From assembly GCF_028769735.1 (NCBI RefSeq), contig NC_088172.1, positions 72,936,631-73,000,630 of the forward strand: 64,000 bases of DNA. Reading direction: 5' to 3'. The DNA comes from Zonotrichia leucophrys gambelii (lineage: Eukaryota; Chordata; Aves; Passeriformes; Passerellidae). Both the position numbers and the translations under genes were made by a program. Shown here piece by piece: positions 1 through 9,720 of this stretch (the stretch's first letter is position 1; every line of letters starts with the position of its first letter). The notes beneath the pieces are model-generated. The model ran no database searches and was not told the DNA's origin. It saw only the letters and a program-made list of their open reading frames with translations.

Positions 1-1107
1 AAAGCACAAGTAAAAAGTATCCAAATTCTATATATAGAATCCTGCCAAAGACTATAATCCATTTAAACATGAAAGGAATTATTTTGAATTACTGCTTAAA
101 AGGTTAATTTGAGTTTTTAACTGCTTCCACTTTGTTGCACTGGCCTTGTACTACAGTCTGTTTGTTCTCTCAGTACTTCCAGTCCTGGGTTTTTTGCTAA
201 TCAGTCTCCCTTGGTCATCACCTTTGATAGAGTGCTCTGAGCCATCCATGGAAATACATCAGGCCCAGCAACATTATCCATTTATTCCTCACAGGAGTTA
301 CACACACTTTGAGTTACACACACTCTGTCTAAAAGCAGAAGGTGTGGTTATTTAAATATCCAGTAACTATCTAAACAGGCACACAACATGCATTTGGACC
401 TAGGGAGGAAGTTGTATGAGTGGAGGCTGAGGCTTCTTGGTCTGATCAGCCTGGAGAAGAGGAGACTGAGGGGAGACCTCACTGCAGTTACACCTCCCTT
501 GTGAGAGGAAGAGGAGGGACAGGCACTGATCTCTGTGGTGCCCAGACAGGACCCAAGGGAAAGGCCTGAAGCTGTGTCTGAGAGGTTCAGGTTGGATATC
601 AGGAAAAGTTTCTTCACCCATAGGGTGGCTGGGCACTGGAACAGCTCCCCAGGGAAGTGGTCACAGCACAGCCTGACAGTGTCACCAGCCTGACAAGAAG
701 TGCTTGGACAGCGCTCTCAGGCACATGGTGTGACTCTTGGGTGTCCTGTGCAGGGCCAGGAGTTGGACTTTGATGATCCTTGTGGATCTCTTCTAAATCA
801 GAATATTCTGTGATTCATCTAGAAATTATTTCTTTGAGGCTAAGCAGTTGACTCTAAATTACTATCCCACCATTACCACAACCAATGTGTTCTATAACTG
901 TGGTAGGAAACAGTCAGTTACCTGCTTCTGGGTTGGTCCTTTCTTTGAGAAGCGTCCAGCAGAGAAAAATTCTGGGTACTGTATGAATAGAAGAGAGGAA
1001 AAAAAAGGAAGAAAAAGACAAAAAAAGACCAGTAGTAAATAAGAGGGAGAAAAAAAATATCTCCAATATCTCCAAACACTAAATTATTTTATGTTTTGAA
1101 AACTTAC
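1..1107 (-). other. SCCPDH intron 8, partial
   Basis: Apart from the CR1 at 398-818 I see only an A-rich purine tract near 995-1060. I found no exon 9 candidate that fits the family sequence. Confidence 0.6.
398..818 (+). mobile_element. CR1 LINE fragment
   Basis: A 5'-truncated copy within the SCCPDH intron. It shows the typical 3' portion of avian CR1 (a TCTTGGTCTGATCAGCC-type segment, TCAGGAAAAGTTTCTTCAC, a GGAGTTGGACTTTGATGATC region) and ends in the tail ATTCTGTGATTCAT at 805-818. It looks like the same subfamily as the copy at 20920. Confidence 0.85.
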
Positions 1108-1227
1108 TTTTGTCAGAAGTTTTCTTCCAAAATTAAACTTCACCAGAAGAAGAAATAACATGCCCAGAAACATCAGCTTGATAACAGAGCCAAGACCACC
1201 TACGGTCACATAAGCGCCATACTGGAC
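1108..1227 (-). CDS. SCCPDH: SCCPDH exon 8 (last exon visible)
   Basis: The exon has 40 whole codons, VQYGAYVTVGGLGSVIKLMF then LGMLFLLLVKFNFGRKLLTK (residues 277-316), between acceptor TTGCTTCAG and donor AAA/GTAAGT. It contains the hydrophobic putative membrane-insertion segment. No later exon is visible in 1-1107, so exon 9 onward lies off the left edge. Confidence 0.94.
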
Positions 1228-4200
1228 CTGAAGCAAGAATGTATTTTTAGTGATAGAATTTGCATTAATTTTTTCCATCAATTGATTCTTATAAATCAAT
1301 CTACCCTGTAAGTAAGATGCAGTTATTTTGTACAACACACATTGGTTTAAACAGGGCCTTAAACAATTGTCTTAGCTCTAAGGAACTGTTTTGAAGAATG
1401 CTTCACTTTATCATTCATTCTGGGAAGACAATGTAACTACAGAGTGAAGAGGGAGCAGACATGGTACACAAGAACAGAAGACTTCACAGAAAGATGTGTT
1501 CTGGCATCCAATTTCAGCCTTCTTTCCTAGATCTTTTCTCCTCCTTGTGCTTTTTGTAAAGAGAATCTGAAATAGAATGGCAAGCCTGTCTCATTTGTAG
1601 CTTCCAAGTGCATTTTTAAAGCACCATCTCACCCTCATTGCTGAACTGATGCCTGTGATTCTGCACAGCAGTTATACACATTGTTAGTGCTCATCTCCTC
1701 TCAGGAAACCATGGAAAACAAAAGTAATCATCTTTTTCACCACCATTACTTCACACTGCCTTTACTCTGCACACTGGAGACCCAAGCATCAAAGAAATCT
1801 TAACATACAAATGAGCAGCATATGAATTATGTATCAGAACATTTACTATACTATACTGAGCTGGCTACAGCTACCATTGACTACAATTATGATGCTTTTA
1901 GAAGCTCTGCTGATACAACAAGAAAAGTCTCTGCACAGAAGCAGAATTTAATATATTTATCATGAAGGCTACCTTTCAAGTATTCCTGTGACTCAAGGTT
2001 TCCATTCCCTACAAATACATACCAAGAAATCAGACAGCAGGAGAACATGACATGACAATCTCATAACTATCATGTTAGCAAAGGCAGGCTCATCAGCCAC
2101 AGTCTCAAGTAGCATGAAACAGTGCACAAATAATAGTAACTTACAGGTGTTTGCTGCAACTCGGTGTGCAAATAACGCTGAGTCCTTTTCACAACAGAAC
2201 CATCAGATCCCATAAATGTAAGACAGTACTCCTTGAATTCTGGACTGTAAAACATAAATCCTCTGCAAATGAAAAAAAAATTAAGTCAGAAAAAAACTGT
2301 TCCAATCTTCACACAAACTGAAAGAAACTAACCATAATGGCCTTACCATTACCAGTTTTCTCTCAAGAATTTTTGTGACATTATCTCTTTTCACTGAAAG
2401 CAAGCAATTCCAAATATATCCCTGGCTCACTCAAAATTCACTACATATAATTCACTATATGTACTATATCAAGGATGAATTTGATAATCAATACAATAGT
2501 TTTTCATTTTTTTCCCTCCATTCTACTAATCACTTCTGAAATAAAAAGCTGTCACTAGAAGTCCTTTAAAATGCATTAATTTTGAAACCCAGTAAATGAT
2601 GGGATGTGTTCTCTTTTCAGTAAGATATGAACAAGTCAGTAAAACTGAACTTATCTTCACTTCTACTAGATGAGCATCTCTGTGTTCCTACTATACTAAA
2701 GTCCTAACTGCATCTTTTCAGTATTTAATACTGTAGAAATCTGTAGCATAAATACTGGAACAGTTAGGAGACTGTATATTCCACATCTTATGCTTATACC
2801 TTTTTTTAAGCTTTGCACCAACTACTGGAACAGGGGCATATCCTATCTGTTTTCGAAGTTTCTTCAGGCTGGCTTCATCTGCAAGGCCATAGACAGCTGA
2901 TTTCCAGGTCCCATCATGTACACCAAGACCCTTGTGACATACCATGAAACAATAATTAGTTCAGTATTTAAAGGTTTCATGGATTATTTTAATAATATTA
3001 GAATCACTACATGTATTACAATTATTACATATAAATGTTATGATGATAGTGTATTGAAATGGTGTGGGTTGATCTTGACTGGATGTCAGGTGCTTACCAA
3101 GACACTCCATAACTCTCCTCCTAGCTAAGACAGGGAGAGGAGAAAATAAGATGGAAAAAGCCCTTGTGTTTAAAGATAAAGGTGAGTTAATAAAGCAAAA
3201 GCTGCATATGGAAGCAAAGGTGTGGCAGTAACAAATGCCTCCCCCCTACCCTTCTCTCCTTTCCCTTAGCCGTTATTGTGAGCAGAATGGTGAGTCTGGG
3301 GCAGTTTGGGACAGCTGTCTGCGCTGTGTCCCCTCCCAGCACCCTGCCCAGCCCAGCCCATGGGGAGAGATGGGAATGCTGCACAGACAGCCCGAGTGCT
3401 GTGCCAGCGCTGCTCAGCAGGGGCCAAACACTGCTGTGTTACTGACACCTCTGCAGCTGCCAACAAAGCTCAGCACTGTGAGGGCTGCCCTGGGAAATGA
3501 ACTCCACATCAGCCAGACAAGACACAATCTCTACCCCTCTTTCCACATGACCTGCAACATACTCAGGACCCACAGAATGTAATACATATCTGTAGCTCTT
3601 CATAACTACATCTCAGTGCAGTTAATTCTCATTATTGAAATCCATTTCTTACCAACACTTTGAACTTATGCTATATATTTAAATATATGTCCTCATATCC
3701 AACATATAGATTTATACATTCCCAGGAACTCCTGTCCCCTGTTGCTTAACAGATACTACACTCCCATTCCACGGGCTTCCTCCGCTCCTCCAGATGTTTT
3801 TTAAGAACAAAAATGGTTTGTAAGGCAAGATGGATGCTCATGCCAGGAGCAGTAGTGTTTGGCTGGTGGGCATCAAGACTGACTTGGATCATTGTTGCAT
3901 TGTTTTAACAACAGCATTAGAATTATTACAACTACTATCCACAGGTATTATCATTACATGAAATAAAGTATATTGAAACGACCTTCCCCCCACCAACAAA
4001 CAAAAACCCCAAACAGCCTAACACTAGGATTACTGGCTCTGGACCTGTTACAGTTTCACTTGTGTAAGAATCCTTCCCACATGTCTGCAAAAGCAAAATA
4101 GTTCTTGGAGCAGCTTACCGGAGCAAAGTGTAGGTAGACAGCTCTGCAAACAGACCTTACAGACCTGTTTGCTTAGGATACTTTTAGTAGCTATAAAGAA

Positions 4201-7200
4201 TAAAGTTCTTAGACTTATCAAAGACCTGCCAGCTTGCTCCTTGCTCTGACTTAATGTAGCAACATTTATTCTGATGGGCTGTGGTGATGTTATCACAAAT
4301 ACTCCTGAGTTTCAGGAAGGAAGAAACCAACTAACCTCAGGCCCAGATTTCACCGACAGGAAACTCTCAACAGCAGTTAAGGTACCTGTAAGGGAGGGGA
4401 AAATATTACATATTTTCAATATTGCATATTGGCACATGCAGTCATTAATCTGCAAAGCCAGAGAATGCTCTGGTAGACTCAAAACAGCAGGCCACTGACA
4501 TTATCAGCAGAGTTACATCTTTATCTCAAAGTAAAGTAATGGTTAGCAAGTATTACATTTCTTGTGTAAATTACTTCAATACAGGTCACTAGTATTACCT
4601 CCATTCATTAATTTTTTTTTTCATTTATCTAATGAATGAGATAATGTAAAAAATTCACTGAAAAAAGGAAAGTAATATTGAGAGCCACATTTAGTTTTCC
4701 TCCAAGTTTCAAAATAAAAGATGATGTAGGCTGTGAAAGCAAACTTGAACTTAAAAATTTCGTTACACCCAAACTACAAAAAATCCACCACCAAAACAAC
4801 CCACAGCCCTCCCAAAAACCCATAATACAGAAAATATTTCATTTTAGTGTAGTTTAAAATAGTGTTCTGCAAAGAATGCTTAGTTTGATGAACAGCAGAA
4901 CAACACGATGCCTCCAAATTCTGATTTGTTTTGCTTTGCTTAGTTCCTTCTGAGATTGTAAAACTGTATTTGTATGGATAAATTTCAGTATAGCAAGCAA
5001 CTGGATAGACTGAGGTAATGCCATAAAGTCAGAATAGGAAGAGTTAAAACATATATTCAAAACATGTATCAAACATCAAACTACAACCTCATGAACATCC
5101 AGATACTCATTTCCATACTTTGTTTCTTCTCCAGTCAGATCTGAATTGAGGTTTCTTCAACTGAATGCTGACTCCAATGTAAATCGATCCCATTTAGCAG
5201 CCTTTTTAATAGTCCATGAAAGCAAAACATTTGGATACTCTTATGGGCCCTCCCAACTGAAAGTCAGACCTGATGAACAGAGTATCCTCATCTGGGATCA
5301 GGATCAAGCACTATTTACATAGAATTAAACCCTCTCACATATTTTCTTAAATGCATTTGTCTTTCAGTTACCCTCTAGCTGCTATAAAAGTCAAAGGCAC
5401 TGCTACTTACACTCACAAAACAACTTCTCAGAGCTTGCAGTTGAAAAAGGAAACTTGGGAAACCTGATTATCCCCCAGTCTGTGGACCCCTTCCCACTGT
5501 GTCTTCCCAACCAGATTCTCACTGCACAAGTGGCAGTTGTGCTGAGGCTGCCTAGGGACATCCAGACATTGGCTGAGCAGCCTGCTGCTCACAGCTGAAC
5601 ATTCTGTCCTCTCAGATTCACAGAATATTCTGAGCTGGAGGGGAACCATGAGCACCATAGAGGGAATGCCCTCGTGGGGATGGAAGCCACAAGTTCAGAG
5701 TTATTAGCAGCCTGCTCTGAACAGCTGGGCACATCACAGGGCCCTCTCAGTGAGCAAGGGGACCATGACTCCTCCCCTATCCAATGACCCATCCAATGGG
5801 ATACTCAATTTCTCTCTACCACACACATTTGGTTGAAACTGGTCACCTGGTAAAGGCAGGCAAAAAGAGACATTGAAGGAGTTTCCACAGGACCACAGCT
5901 GCTTTAGGAAACCAGATGAGAGCATAATCTGCATTCTTTTTCCACCATAAAAATATTCTAGTCACCTTTCAGCTTGTCTCTGGTGTACAGTACTCCCATA
6001 TCCGCCGGTATGGAGTCAAACCCACAGCTTCCAATGACATATACACCCTTTTCTGCAGCTTTCTCGTTGTATTTCAGGTACATTCCTTCCAGAAACTGAA
6101 ACACAGCCAGAACAAGTATTTTAAGCTGAAATTCATTCTTGGCCATACCCAATATCAGCCATCAGCACTTCACTGTCACATCATAGGCTTCAAGTATTTT
6201 TGACAGATATATACGATTCCTGATCTGCAGTATGAAAGTTTCACAGCAGTGAAAAGAAAAGTATAAAATTCCTATGTAGTATCATAACAGAGGCTTGAAG
6301 CATATTCAGCAATTTGGAACTTCCACAGAGACCCAAAGAGGCTGTCTTAAAAGCAAGAAAACTACACAACCAAGTATAGTGTACTTTAAAATAATTACTG
6401 CATCTTGAAATTGTAGATCAGGAGGCAGAATTTGTCTTCATGTTCAGATACAAGCAGAAACATGAAACAAACTAAACAAACACTTCTTTTTCAGAGCCTT
6501 GATATAAAGTAATGTTTTTTACCATCACATACCTGGGGTTCTCCACTAATGTCAATGCAGCTTGCACCATTTTCAACACAAGCTTCCACCACAGGTTCTC
6601 CAAAGAACCTATACTATAGAAGGAAAGAACACCAGATGTAACAAAAGAAAACCCACATACCACAACTCACCCAGTGTGCTTTACCTAAAGTATATCTCTG
6701 CAATAGAAGTGATATCGATTTTTCTAAGTGGGGCTAAAATGCAAGAGCACTTCTGTTTCCTGGGAGTGTGGGGAGAAGAAAACATAAACTTCACTGCTGC
6801 CAATGGAGCTTGCTGCAGACTACTGCACCTGATTTCTCTCATGAAATCAGATCAAATCACAAGACCAACTGAATACTGCCACTAATTTCACTTTACACTT
6901 CCTGCACTCTTATTATCAGCATATTCTCTACTTAAACACTGAATTTCAAAGAGATGGTCATGACCCAACTTCCACCTCACACTCTGATGCTCTCTGAACG
7001 CACTGGAAATGCTGCCACTCTGAGTTTTAAAAGGGCCAAGCGCTTCTGGCAGCGAGCCTGTGGGCCCCTTTTCCAGCTCCGTGCTTAACCCTAGCAACAA
7101 TGACATTCTGGCCCAACACAAACTTTACCATCAGTATCTTAGGCTGCCTATGAGACTGAACGCCATCTCGGCAGTATTTCACTGCGGACACCTATCCGTG

Positions 7201-7891
7201 ACCCGCACCACTGCGACGGCGGTGGTGAAACCCTTCGGCCACCGCAGTGCACGGCGGTACTGGGAACTCCGGGGTCGAGTTCCATCAGCTGCGCTGTCCC
7301 TGCGCGGCCGCGGCCGCTCCCGGTGCCCCGGTGCGGCGTCCGCAGCCCCGGGGGAGGACTGGCCGTGGGCACCGCCCGCATTCCGCATCCCGCACTCACC
7401 GGGCCCACGCAGTTCAGCACCACCCGGGTCTGCTTCGCCATGGCGGCCAGCGAGCCCGCGTCGCTCACATCGCAGAGCAGCACGCCAACATCCTCGCCGG
7501 GCGCCGCCTTCCCTGCGCACCGGAGACCGCGGTCACCGACACCGCTCCGCCCGGGACGAGCCCCTTCCCCCCCGCCGCAGCGCCGGGGCTCGCCCCGCTT
7601 CGCTCCTCAGCCCTTGCCCGCACACCCGACCCGCCGGGCCTCCCCGGGCAGCGGCGCTGCGCCCCCGCCCCGGCCGCGGCCCGTACCCAGCCGCTCGGCC
7701 GCCCGGTCCAGCACCGCCCGCAGCTTCTCGCGGCTCCGCCCGGCCACGGCCCAGCGCAGGCGGCCGCTGCACAGCTGCCCCTCGCCGGCGGCCGTCGCCG
7801 CCGCCGCCCGCGCCACCTCCTCCACCACGAACTGGCCGGTGAAGCCCGAAGCGCCGAACACCACGATGTCGTAGACCCGTCCGGCCGCCAT
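1108..7891 (-). CDS. SCCPDH: SCCPDH, saccharopine dehydrogenase-like oxidoreductase (exons 1-8; 3' part off the left edge)
   Basis: Eight coding exons read right to left: 7687-7891, 7400-7512, 6533-6613, 5966-6095, 4336-4385, 2800-2930, 2145-2262 and 1108-1227. They join with consistent phases into 316 codons (948 bases). The product starts MAAGRVYDIVVFGASGFTGQ and has a Rossmann NAD(P)-binding loop GASGFTG at residues 13-19. It then shows VAGRSREKL, VVLNCVGP, GASCIDISGEPQ, GFDSIPADMGVLYTRDK, HDGTWKSAVYGL, FMGSDGSVVKRTQRYL, and a hydrophobic stretch near residues 289-308 that could insert in a membrane. These blocks align with vertebrate SCCPDH (about 429 residues in human), so about a quarter of the protein is missing on the left. 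The family resembles fungal saccharopine dehydrogenase, but enzymatic activity is not established; the mammalian protein is reported on lipid droplets and membranes. The gene lies downstream of CNST on the same strand. Confidence 0.96.
2145..2262 (-). CDS. SCCPDH: SCCPDH exon 7
   Basis: The 118-base exon completes Arg237, then encodes GFMFYSPEFKEYCLTFMGSD and GSVVKRTQRYLHTELQQTP (residues 238-276). The acceptor has a long T-rich tract ending TTTGCAG; the donor is CCT/GTAAGT. The first ten residues differ from human (GFMFYSP against WPISYCR), while FMGSD and RTQRYL are conserved. Confidence 0.94.
2800..2930 (-). CDS. SCCPDH: SCCPDH exon 6
   Basis: The 131-base exon encodes GLGVHDGTWKSAVYGLADEA then SLKKLRKQIGYAPVPVVGAK and LKK plus two bases of an Arg codon (residues 194-237). 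The acceptor tract (ATGTCACAAG) is weak in pyrimidines; the donor is AAAG/GTATAAG. Confidence 0.94.
4336..4385 (-). CDS. SCCPDH: SCCPDH exon 5 (short)
   Basis: This 50-base exon encodes (G)TLTAVESFLSVKSGPE, residues 177-193, between acceptor CCCTTACAG and donor GAG/GTTAGT. It was found by filling the phase and sequence gap between exons 4 and 6: the phases (1 in, 0 out) and the family sequence both fit. Confidence 0.93.
5613..5690 (-). mobile_element. Short CR1 3'-end fragment
   Basis: Starts at the reversed CR1 tail (GATTCACAGAATATTCTGAG) followed by the usual GCTGGAGGGGA segment, then diverges. It lies in SCCPDH intron 4. Confidence 0.6.
5966..6095 (-). CDS. SCCPDH: SCCPDH exon 4
   Basis: The 130-base exon encodes FLEGMYLKYNEKAAEKGVYV and then IGSCGFDSIPADMGVLYTRDKLK plus the first base of a Gly codon (residues 134-177). 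The acceptor is GTTTCAG and the donor AAAG/GTGACT. The GFDSIPAD motif is a hallmark of the family. Confidence 0.95.
6533..6613 (-). CDS. SCCPDH: SCCPDH exon 3
   Basis: The exon has 27 whole codons, YRFFGEPVVEACVENGASCI followed by DISGEPQ (residues 107-133). It lies between acceptor TTCTATAG and donor CAG/GTATGTG. The block is highly conserved in SCCPDH proteins. Confidence 0.94.
7400..7512 (-). CDS. SCCPDH: SCCPDH exon 2
   Basis: The exon is 113 bases, entered after TGCGCAG and left before GTGAGTGC. It encodes GKAAPGEDVGVLLCDVSDAG (first Gly split) through MAKQTRVVLNCVGP, residues 69-106, matching the human segment ending VVLNCVGP. Intron 1 between exons 1 and 2 is only 174 bases (7513-7686) and as GC-rich as the exons, so the region looks open in several frames on both strands; only this frame matches the family. 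Confidence 0.93.
7687..7891 (-). CDS. SCCPDH: SCCPDH exon 1 (start codon, NAD-binding loop)
   Basis: The exon encodes 68 codons plus one base (residues 1-68 and the first base of Gly69), then donor GTACGG at 7686. I chose the ATG at 7891 because it sits in a strong context (ACC ATG G) and places the Rossmann loop about as far from the N-terminus as in the human protein. An in-frame ATG seven codons upstream (7912) would add MAARGST. Residues 27-40 are Ala-rich and longer than the equivalent human stretch. The exon is extremely GC-rich and lies inside the CpG island. Confidence 0.93.
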
Positions 7892-8170
7892 GGTGCTACC
7901 GCGGGCCGCCATGGAGCGAGCAGCTTTCGTACTGGCGGTAGCGCCGGGCAGCGCTGGCACGACGGTCCCGCTCCGCCCCGCCCCGCCCCGCGCCCCCTCG
8001 GGCTGCGCCGGTGCCCGCCCGCCCGAGTGCGGCCTTGGCTCGGCTTGGGCGGCGAGGGCAGCGCTGCAGCCTCCCGGGGCGTTTAACGGAACAGGAGAGG
8101 AGAAATGTGCCACGGTACGGCCGAGGGGCCTGGAGCCCAGCGGCGTGAGCGACCTTTATAGGGAGAGGCC

Positions 8171-8630
8171 CTATGGAGTCATAAAATGGTTTGGGTTGAA
8201 AGGGACTTAAAGATCAGCACCCCCTGCCATGGCATGGGCATGCCATGCATTGCCATGGGCAAGGACACTTTTTACTCGACCAGGTTGCTCAAAGCCTCAT
8301 CCAGCCTTGCCTTGAATGCCTTCAGGGATGTGGCATCCACAATCCCTCTGAGCAACCTGTTCCAGAGCCCCACTTCTGTTACAGAAAAGGGTTTTTCCCT
8401 AATATGTAATCTAAACTTGCTCTCTTTCCATTTGCACCCATTTCCTCTTTTCCTGTCACTACATGGCCTTGTAAATAGCCTTGCCCCAGGCTGCAGTTAG
8501 GTCATGCTGAAGTCTTCACTGTTCCAGGCTGAACAAACACAATCCTCTCAGCCTTTCCTCATAGGAGAGGTGCTCCATCCCTCTGATCAACTTGATGCTC
8601 CTCCTCTGCCTCACCATTGTTTGGTCCCAA
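8171..8630 (-). mobile_element. CR1 fragment immediately upstream of the SCCPDH promoter
   Basis: Reversed CR1: the tail end GGAGTCATAAAATGGTTTGG, GTTGAAAGGGAC, GTTGCTCAAAGCC, and the CTGTTCCAGAGCC to AGCCTTTCCTCATAGGAGAGG region. The tail lies about 280 bases upstream of the SCCPDH ATG. Confidence 0.85.
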
Positions 8631-9034
8631 AGCAGACATCCCCTTTCAGGATGACCATGGCTCTGTGGGGATTTCTGCACAAGTAATACAGGTGGTCAGA
8701 AGACTGTTACTAATAAAAAAGAGAAATTTAATGACCTGGGTGTAAAATGAAACACTGTTGCCCCACAATTGCAGCAAATATTTATGTTATGCTCAACAAC
8801 AGAAGCAGGAGGACACAACATGTCAAGTTCCTGTTGCAGCAGGGAGAACTGGTGGCCCTGCGGACAACTTCAGGATGGAGCGTCCCTGACTGCACAGAGT
8901 AATGAGGCCACATTCTCGGTGTTTTCGTGGCCAGGCTGTTCACCTGAATTCCAGAAGCTTGCAGCAAAGGGAAGCAGCCTCGTGAATCCTGCTCACTGGC
9001 CCATTTTCCCAGGGAGCAGCTACCATGTTTAATT

Positions 9035-9720
9035 GTTCCCAACAGAAGCTTGTCTAACCTGTTTAAAATCCTCCAGTGATAGACGCTTTCACACCGTTCC
9101 TCAGGCAATCTCCTCCTGCATTTGTTATAAATATGGATGGAGACAAGAAGCTAGACCTTCAGATCTTGTAGTTTTAGCCCCATACTATTTCTCCTGTTTC
9201 TTGAGGACATTGGCAAAAGATTTAATCCCTGAGGAGTGTATAAAAAGGTGCTGCAGAGCTGGAAGCTGCCATGCATCTTCTTAGTCTTTATTAAAAAGAT
9301 TCCTTTGATTTTTTTTCCTTGCAGGCTACTTTGAGCATAGATTTCTCTTGTTCTCTTCTGACCTATCTTCAGCGGGTTTACATTGTTTTGGTAACATAAT
9401 GTCCAGTACTAGACTCCACATTTGCCCGGTCAGTGTGAAACTGATTGAGAAGGTTATGTGATATGATGGAATTTGCATCTGTTTCTGCATGACTCAAACA
9501 CTTGCCTTCTTTTTTCTTTTGCAAGTGTCACATTGTTGCTGCACCTGCAGGTCATGATCTGTTCCACCTCAGAGGCTTTTTTAAATTATTGTTGCCTAGC
9601 CAGTCTTTTCCCATCTCAGATTTGTACTGAAGAGTAATGACCTTTCTGAATACATGCTAAACATCTCATCTCCAAGGCAGCAGATCCTCTCCTCCAAGCA
9701 TCAGTGTCAACTCCTTGAGT
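9035..9720 (-). mobile_element. Ancient, diverged CR1 relic
   Basis: Diverged segments match the order of an old sauropsid CR1 read in reverse: GCTTGTCTAACCTG with CCTCCAGTGATAGA; CTTGCAGGCTACTTTGAGC; GTCCAGTACTAGACTCCACA; and TGCCTAGCCAGTC. It is much more decayed than the other copies, so it is probably an older insertion. Confidence 0.55.

Larger units (their letters stand above)
1228..6532 (-). other. SCCPDH introns 3-7
   Basis: Intronic sequence between the exons listed separately. It holds the short CR1 piece at 5613-5690, AT-rich palindromic stretches such as ATATATTTAAATATAT near 3673, and a GC-richer patch at 3280-3500 without recognisable identity. Confidence 0.6.
7150..8110 (-). 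promoter_or_regulatory. SCCPDH CpG-island promoter
   Basis: This is a dense CpG and GC-rich block covering exons 1-2, intron 1 and about 220 bases upstream of the ATG. I see no TATA box at a credible distance. On the sense (minus) strand 7976-7997 reads as four G-runs of at least four bases (three copies of GGGGC plus a longer run). This is a tandem GC-box (Sp1/KLF type) and also a G-quadruplex motif. A housekeeping-type promoter is inferred; the transcription start cannot be placed from sequence. Confidence 0.8.

Noticed and set aside
7060..8086. Very long plus-strand open frames rich in Arg, Pro and Ala across the CpG island.
   Set aside because: They are antisense shadows of SCCPDH exons 1-2 caused by high GC content.
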